From Sphaeroforma arctica JP610 (taxonomy: Eukaryota > Opisthokonta > Ichthyosporea > Ichthyophonida): a DNA stretch of 24,602 nucleotides. Where the stretch lies: assembly GCF_001186125.1 (NCBI RefSeq), contig NW_014040539.1, positions 216,069-240,670 of the forward strand. The letters run 5' to 3'. Of this stretch, positions 21,181 to 24,602 are shown one piece after another. The notes beneath the pieces were generated by a model that did not search any database, was not told where the DNA came from, and saw only the letters and a list, made by a program, of their open reading frames with translations. The translations under genes were made by a program, and so were the position numbers. Position 1 is the first letter of the stretch, and each line of letters opens with the position of its first letter.

Positions 21181-21411
21181 AGCACGCAGAAATGAACGAA
21201 ACTTTATTCAATCAAAATGTGTGTAGGACAATGTACAAATATTTAAATAAATAATCAAGCAAGTATTTATTCTTAAGCACTTCTGATTAGGTCGCGAATG
21301 TCAACTATTAACTCTGTAGCTTTAAGGCTTTAGTGCCATACTAAATACTTGCATAGCAACCTTTGCTTTGGAATGCAAGAATCTTAAAACCGTAATTATT
21401 ATTATTTCTAA

Positions 21412-21461
<50 letters not shown>

Positions 21462-22380
21462 AAGATACACTTTACTGTTCCTGTGACTATGACTATACGA
21501 CGCCCGTCACCATAAAATTAGTAACGGTCCAAAACCGCATCCGGTCCATTCGCAAAGGTAGGGTCGATATTTGTGGGCCCACCGGCCACGGAAGGCAACT
21601 TTGGCCCAAGTACCGAACTATTAAGTGTGAAAACTTGCAAAAAATAAATATCTTTAACGATACAGCAGTCAAGTATCAGTTTTCTGTACATAGTCTACAC
21701 CTATCACCTTGCATGGTCCAGCGGAAGGCTTGGCGCAACAACTCCTTTGAAATAAATAATATTATCCCTATCACTTTGAATAGAATACAACACCTTAGAC
21801 TAGAGGAGCCAATGTTCTGTTAAACCTGTAAGCGTGAATTCTTGGATTCATACTTCTGAATTTTATTAAAAAAAAATCGTTTCATAGCCTTAAATTATAC
21901 AAGAGAAGAAAAGAGGGCTATGCAAAATATGATGGTTTGGTTTGCACAATTGCACTGTAGTTAAACAATGTAAACATTCTATTTACAAATGTGGGCGACT
22001 GGAAGGCAAACAGCGAAGCCGGAGGAAGTGCCGCATTGGAAGGCGGAAGCCGGAACTTTGGAAGGCAGCAGCCAATAGGGGGTAAATAGCACTTGGGTCT
22101 TAGGCTCTTGGCAGTGCAGTGAGCAGTCACTGGCTCACTGCAGTGTGCAATGTGCAGTTGTGCATTGTGCACTGGTCTCATATTTAACCCTTTATGAGTT
22201 TATAAAACGAATAGATTTTAATGCGTTAGCGCTAACTGTTTAACGTGTTCGGCATCTGGTTGACTAGTATACGACTAAGAGTCTAAGACTAAATAATGTT
22301 TTAGACTGCTGTTCGACAAATGTGAGCCAGGTATACGTTACATACATACTCTTTTTTACTTTAGCGTTAACGTTAACGTG
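21181..22380. other. Stretch with no recognised gene
   Basis: This contains the TA microsatellite at 21415-21454, an open run downstream of it without recognisable motifs, and GGAAGGC/GCCGGA word repeats at 22005-22070. CAGTG/TGCA-rich simple sequence runs from 22110 to 22175. Confidence 0.5.
21415..21454. repeat. (TA)n microsatellite
   Basis: About 20 uninterrupted TA units. They are read as alternating Ile-Tyr in one frame, which accounts for the odd start of the open frame 21368-21823. Confidence 0.97.
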
Positions 22381-22404
22381 GGGTGCCTGCGTCGACTGGG
22401 TGTA

Positions 22405-22442
22405 TGTATACATTATGTATACATGTATACATAATGTATACA
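22405..22442. repeat. Perfect 38-bp palindrome
   Basis: TGTATACATTATGTATACA (22405-22423) is followed without spacer by its exact reverse complement (22424-22442). A further partial copy, CATGTATACATA, comes directly after. It could extrude as a cruciform. Confidence 0.95.
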
Positions 22443-22470
22443 CATGTATACATAGCCTCCGTGGCCGCTG

Positions 22471-22489
22471 TGGCGCCGCCGCGGCGCCA
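22471..22489. repeat. GC-only palindrome, 8-bp arms
   Basis: TGGCGCCG-CCG-CGGCGCCA is followed by another GGCGCC. It lies about 30 bp from the AT-rich 38-bp palindrome and contrasts sharply with the AT-rich surroundings. Confidence 0.85.
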
Positions 22490-22499
22490 GGCGCCATGT

Positions 22500-23101
22500 G
22501 TCTATGTGACCCGGCTTTGTGATATTGCGGGATTGTGGGAGTCTGACAGCTGGCTGAAGTCTGAACTGTGTGCCAGTGTGAGTGTGACAGTGAATGTGGC
22601 GAGTGGTTTCTCAGACTGTGGGACAGCGAAACTCGGAAACTGCGAGCGACGAGTCGGCGACGCATCCTCTGCTGCTCTCAGACAGCACATAATATGCCTC
22701 ATTTAGTCATTGAACATTGCATACAGGCCAGCCTTACGTACATCAAATTGTTTTTTGTTTTTAAATAGACCATATCTGCTCCCTACTTCTACGGCTACCT
22801 CTATATTTCTCTCTATGTACTTGAGTTATGTACTTGAGTAGAATATTCTGTATTTCATAAAAAATATACTGTTCTCTCTCTAGTCTCTATCGGAGTCCAG
22901 AATACAATAGTCTGTCTCTCGCTCAGTGGCAACTGGCATGGATCCACAATCCTGTCTCATGACCCTCACGGCCTCACATCCTCACACTTCCACTCTGAGG
23001 CTCAGTCTTCACTCTTCGGAGGTTCTTTTTGGTAATATTTCATGAGGCTATGCTTTTTTTGTCATTATTGTTGTGTATTTATTGTTGTGTAGATGTTGTT
23101 G
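22500..23101. other. Non-coding region before the right-end LTRs
   Basis: No gene is recognised. GTGTGA/CAGTGTGA-like words dominate 22545-22640 and TCTC-rich sequence 22870-23000. Open frames here on both strands are made of the simple sequence and are not credible genes. Confidence 0.5.
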
Positions 23102-23535
23102 TGCAAGTTTCGGTCTATTAAGGTGATATTAACGTCTTAGAGTAGTTAAACGCTTAGGTTAGGTCTAAGTATAGTCAAATTCGAAATAAATAAACGAAAT
23201 GAGTCTTTTAGTAGAGTTAGGTATGCCTCGTGAAAAGTGCAATAATACTCTGAGTGATTGTGAGGCTGAGACATTGCCTATATATAATCCTCTCAGTACT
23301 TTTTTCGCCGAAGGGATTTTATTAAGTGTTTCGTTGTCGCTCTTATTGAAACTATGATATGTTTCGTTGGGGAGAATCCGAGAGACTCGTAAAATCCTAT
23401 CTTTAGAAGAAGAAGAAAAATACTCTTGATGTCCATAGTAATTGCATTAACCAATAACTTGTCACTTATCATGAATTACCAATGTCTTAGCCTTCATCAG
23501 ACTGGCACATCTGGTTGGCTAAACGAAGGTTAAAC
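23102..23535 (-). repeat. LTR D: partial LTR, - strand
   Basis: This matches the 3' (R/U5-side) part of LTR B from its terminal TGCAAG (complement of CTTGCA, a variant of CTTACA) up to GGTTAAAC. The start of the LTR is not present; instead LTR C begins on the opposite strand. The left flank lacks gag or leader sequence, so it is probably the 3' LTR of the - strand copy whose integrase end lies at 24345-24602. Confidence 0.8.
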
Positions 23536-24330
23536 TGTAATAAGCCGGGCCTCCACATTAGACTCTATGTATAAACGTACTCTTAAGCAGTACGCAAATT
23601 ATAAACGTACTATTAATAGTACGAGGAACTTAAGTTTCCTAAATGTACTCTTAATAGTACGGGAAACTTAAGTCTCCTAAATGTGCTCTTAATAGCACGA
23701 GGAACTTAAGTTTCCTAAAATGGTTTTTAATGGTTTTATTAATTAAACCTTTTCCATTTTACATATCAGATATTTGGATGAGACCATTAAAAGGCCTCAG
23801 TAAAATACCAAACATAAAACAGTTGGTCTAGTTCTATTAATAGAGCTCTATTTACTTTCCAATTTTATTTATATCTGAATACTTCGGTAGCGAGATGGCT
23901 CAACCGAATATAGGTTTCTAGGGACTATTAACGTTACCTAGTTGATCCTCTGATAAGCCAACCAGATGTGCCAGTCTGATGAAGGCTAAGTCGGTAATTC
24001 TTGATAGTGGCAAGTTATTGGTTACGACAATAACTAAAGACGTCAAGAGTATTTTTATTTTTATTTCTTTTTTCCAAAGATAGGACTTTATGAGTCTCTC
24101 GGATTCGCCCCAGTATAGAGCGACAACGAGACACTGAATAAAATCCCTTCGGCGAAAACAGTCCTGAGAGGATTATATATAGGCAATGTCTCAACCTCAC
24201 AATCCCTCAGAGTATTGCTGTTTTCACGAGGCAACCCAAACTTTATTAAACGTCTCATTTCGTTTATCTATATCGATATTTACACGATATAGAATTTATC
24301 TACGCGTTTATTTATTCTAAGGCATTAAAC
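23536..24330 (+). repeat. LTR C: near-complete LTR, + strand
   Basis: It begins TGTAATAAGCCGGGCC like LTR A and stays alignable to about 24330 (ACGCGTTTATTTATTCTAAGG), where the terminal 30-40 bp are lost or diverged. It has three copies of the palindromic U3 unit where LTR A and B have one. The surrounding sequence contains no + strand internal region, so it is a solo or remnant LTR lying between LTR D and a - strand integrase fragment. Confidence 0.85.
23603..23716 (+). repeat. 3 x 38 bp palindromic unit in LTR C
   Basis: Units start at 23603, 23641 and 23679. Each has a GTACTATTAATAGTAC-type palindrome (GTGCTCTTAATAGCAC in the third, with a compensating change in both arms) followed by a GGAACTTAAGTTTCC-type palindrome. 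LTR A (near 6310-6352) has one unit. Confidence 0.9.
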
Positions 24331-24344
24331 TCGGCTCGGAATTT

Positions 24345-24602
24345 TTTTTCTTCTTCGGTATAGGAAGAATATCAGCCACGTGGGACACGATAGAGGGGTC
24401 CACAACTGCTGCTGGGACTTCGTAAGTATCACTCTTCTCATCATGGTAGGAAATAACAAAAGGTCCTATCGTCTTAGAAGAGAGTTCGGTAACGTTGGCG
24501 TTTCGATTTATAATGTTAACGTAATCGCCGACTTTGAACTGAACAATGTTCTTAGTGTTATTCCATCGGTCATACGCTTTAGGTAGGACGTGATTCTTGT
24601 GC
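24345..24602 (-). mobile_element. Integrase C-terminal fragment of a further Ty3/gypsy-like element (element 3)
   Basis: Read on the - strand from the window edge, the frame gives peptides such as DRWNNTKNIVQFKVGDYVNI and SKTIGPFVISYHDEKSDTYEV. These are close to the integrase C-terminus of element 1 (about 5490-5650), including the GPF/Y motif. It ends in a Lys-run (PIPKKKK) near 24350, next to LTR C. The rest of the element lies beyond the window; whether it is whole there is unknown. I treat it as a fossil. Confidence 0.85.

Noticed and set aside
21368-21823. 151-codon + strand open frame starting in an Ile-Tyr repeat
   Set aside because: The first part is only the TA microsatellite read in frame. 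The remaining roughly 110 codons show no motif or plausible start, so it was not called a gene.
22264-22665. 133-codon - strand frame and overlapping + strand frames
   Set aside because: They are built from palindromic GTATACAT words, GGCGCC and GTGTGA-like simple sequence in several frames at once. There is no protein signature.
1-24602. CRISPR arrays, bacterial operons, rRNA genes or a prokaryotic defence system
   Set aside because: There are no regularly spaced direct repeats with unique spacers, no operon-like spacing and no rRNA sequence. The window is clearly eukaryotic.

Overview
The window is nuclear DNA from a eukaryote. It has a spliced gene with GT-AG introns of 215-1481 bp, eukaryotic tRNA genes with Pol III T-run terminators, LTR retroelement fossils, long dinucleotide repeats and an assembly gap of 20 N. 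The species cannot be fixed from sequence alone. The host gene is of an animal-like family, and the TTTAGGG-like tract, intron style and Ty3/gypsy load suggest a protist-grade genome, possibly a unicellular relative of animals. That is only a guess.

Layout: positions 1-620 show no recognisable gene. From about 630 to 7000 lies a broken, 5'-truncated Ty3/gypsy-like element on the + strand (gag, protease, RT, RNase H, a Dam-like adenine methyltransferase-type region, integrase, 3' LTR). Its 3' LTR directly abuts a second related element on the - strand (gag, leader and 5' LTR, 7001-10028), which in turn sits against a broken - strand gene of unknown nature (10029-11011). After a gene-poor stretch and the gap (11615-11634) comes the one well-supported host protein gene. 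It is a RetSat-type (all-trans-retinol 13,14-reductase-like / CrtI-CRTISO superfamily) flavoprotein, in at least eight exons from 11798 to 18469. Its N-terminal FAD-binding exons are missing, at least partly because of the gap. A tRNA-Phe(GAA)-like gene lies in one intron, and a tRNA-Ile(AAT) gene follows 3' of the gene.

Positions 18789-23101 are mostly unassigned. They hold one orphan - strand ORF (19303-19821), simple repeats and striking palindromes. The right end (23102-24602) holds two opposed LTR fragments of the same family and, at the edge, the integrase C-terminus of another - strand copy.

The most notable observations are these: a methyltransferase-type region inside a Ty3/gypsy-like pol; a 3 x 97 bp tandem repeat that carries the 3' end of a RetSat exon together with its splice donor; a general pattern of short tandem duplications across that gene's introns; a palindromic 38-bp unit in the LTR that varies in copy number; and a perfect 38-bp palindrome near 22.4 kb.
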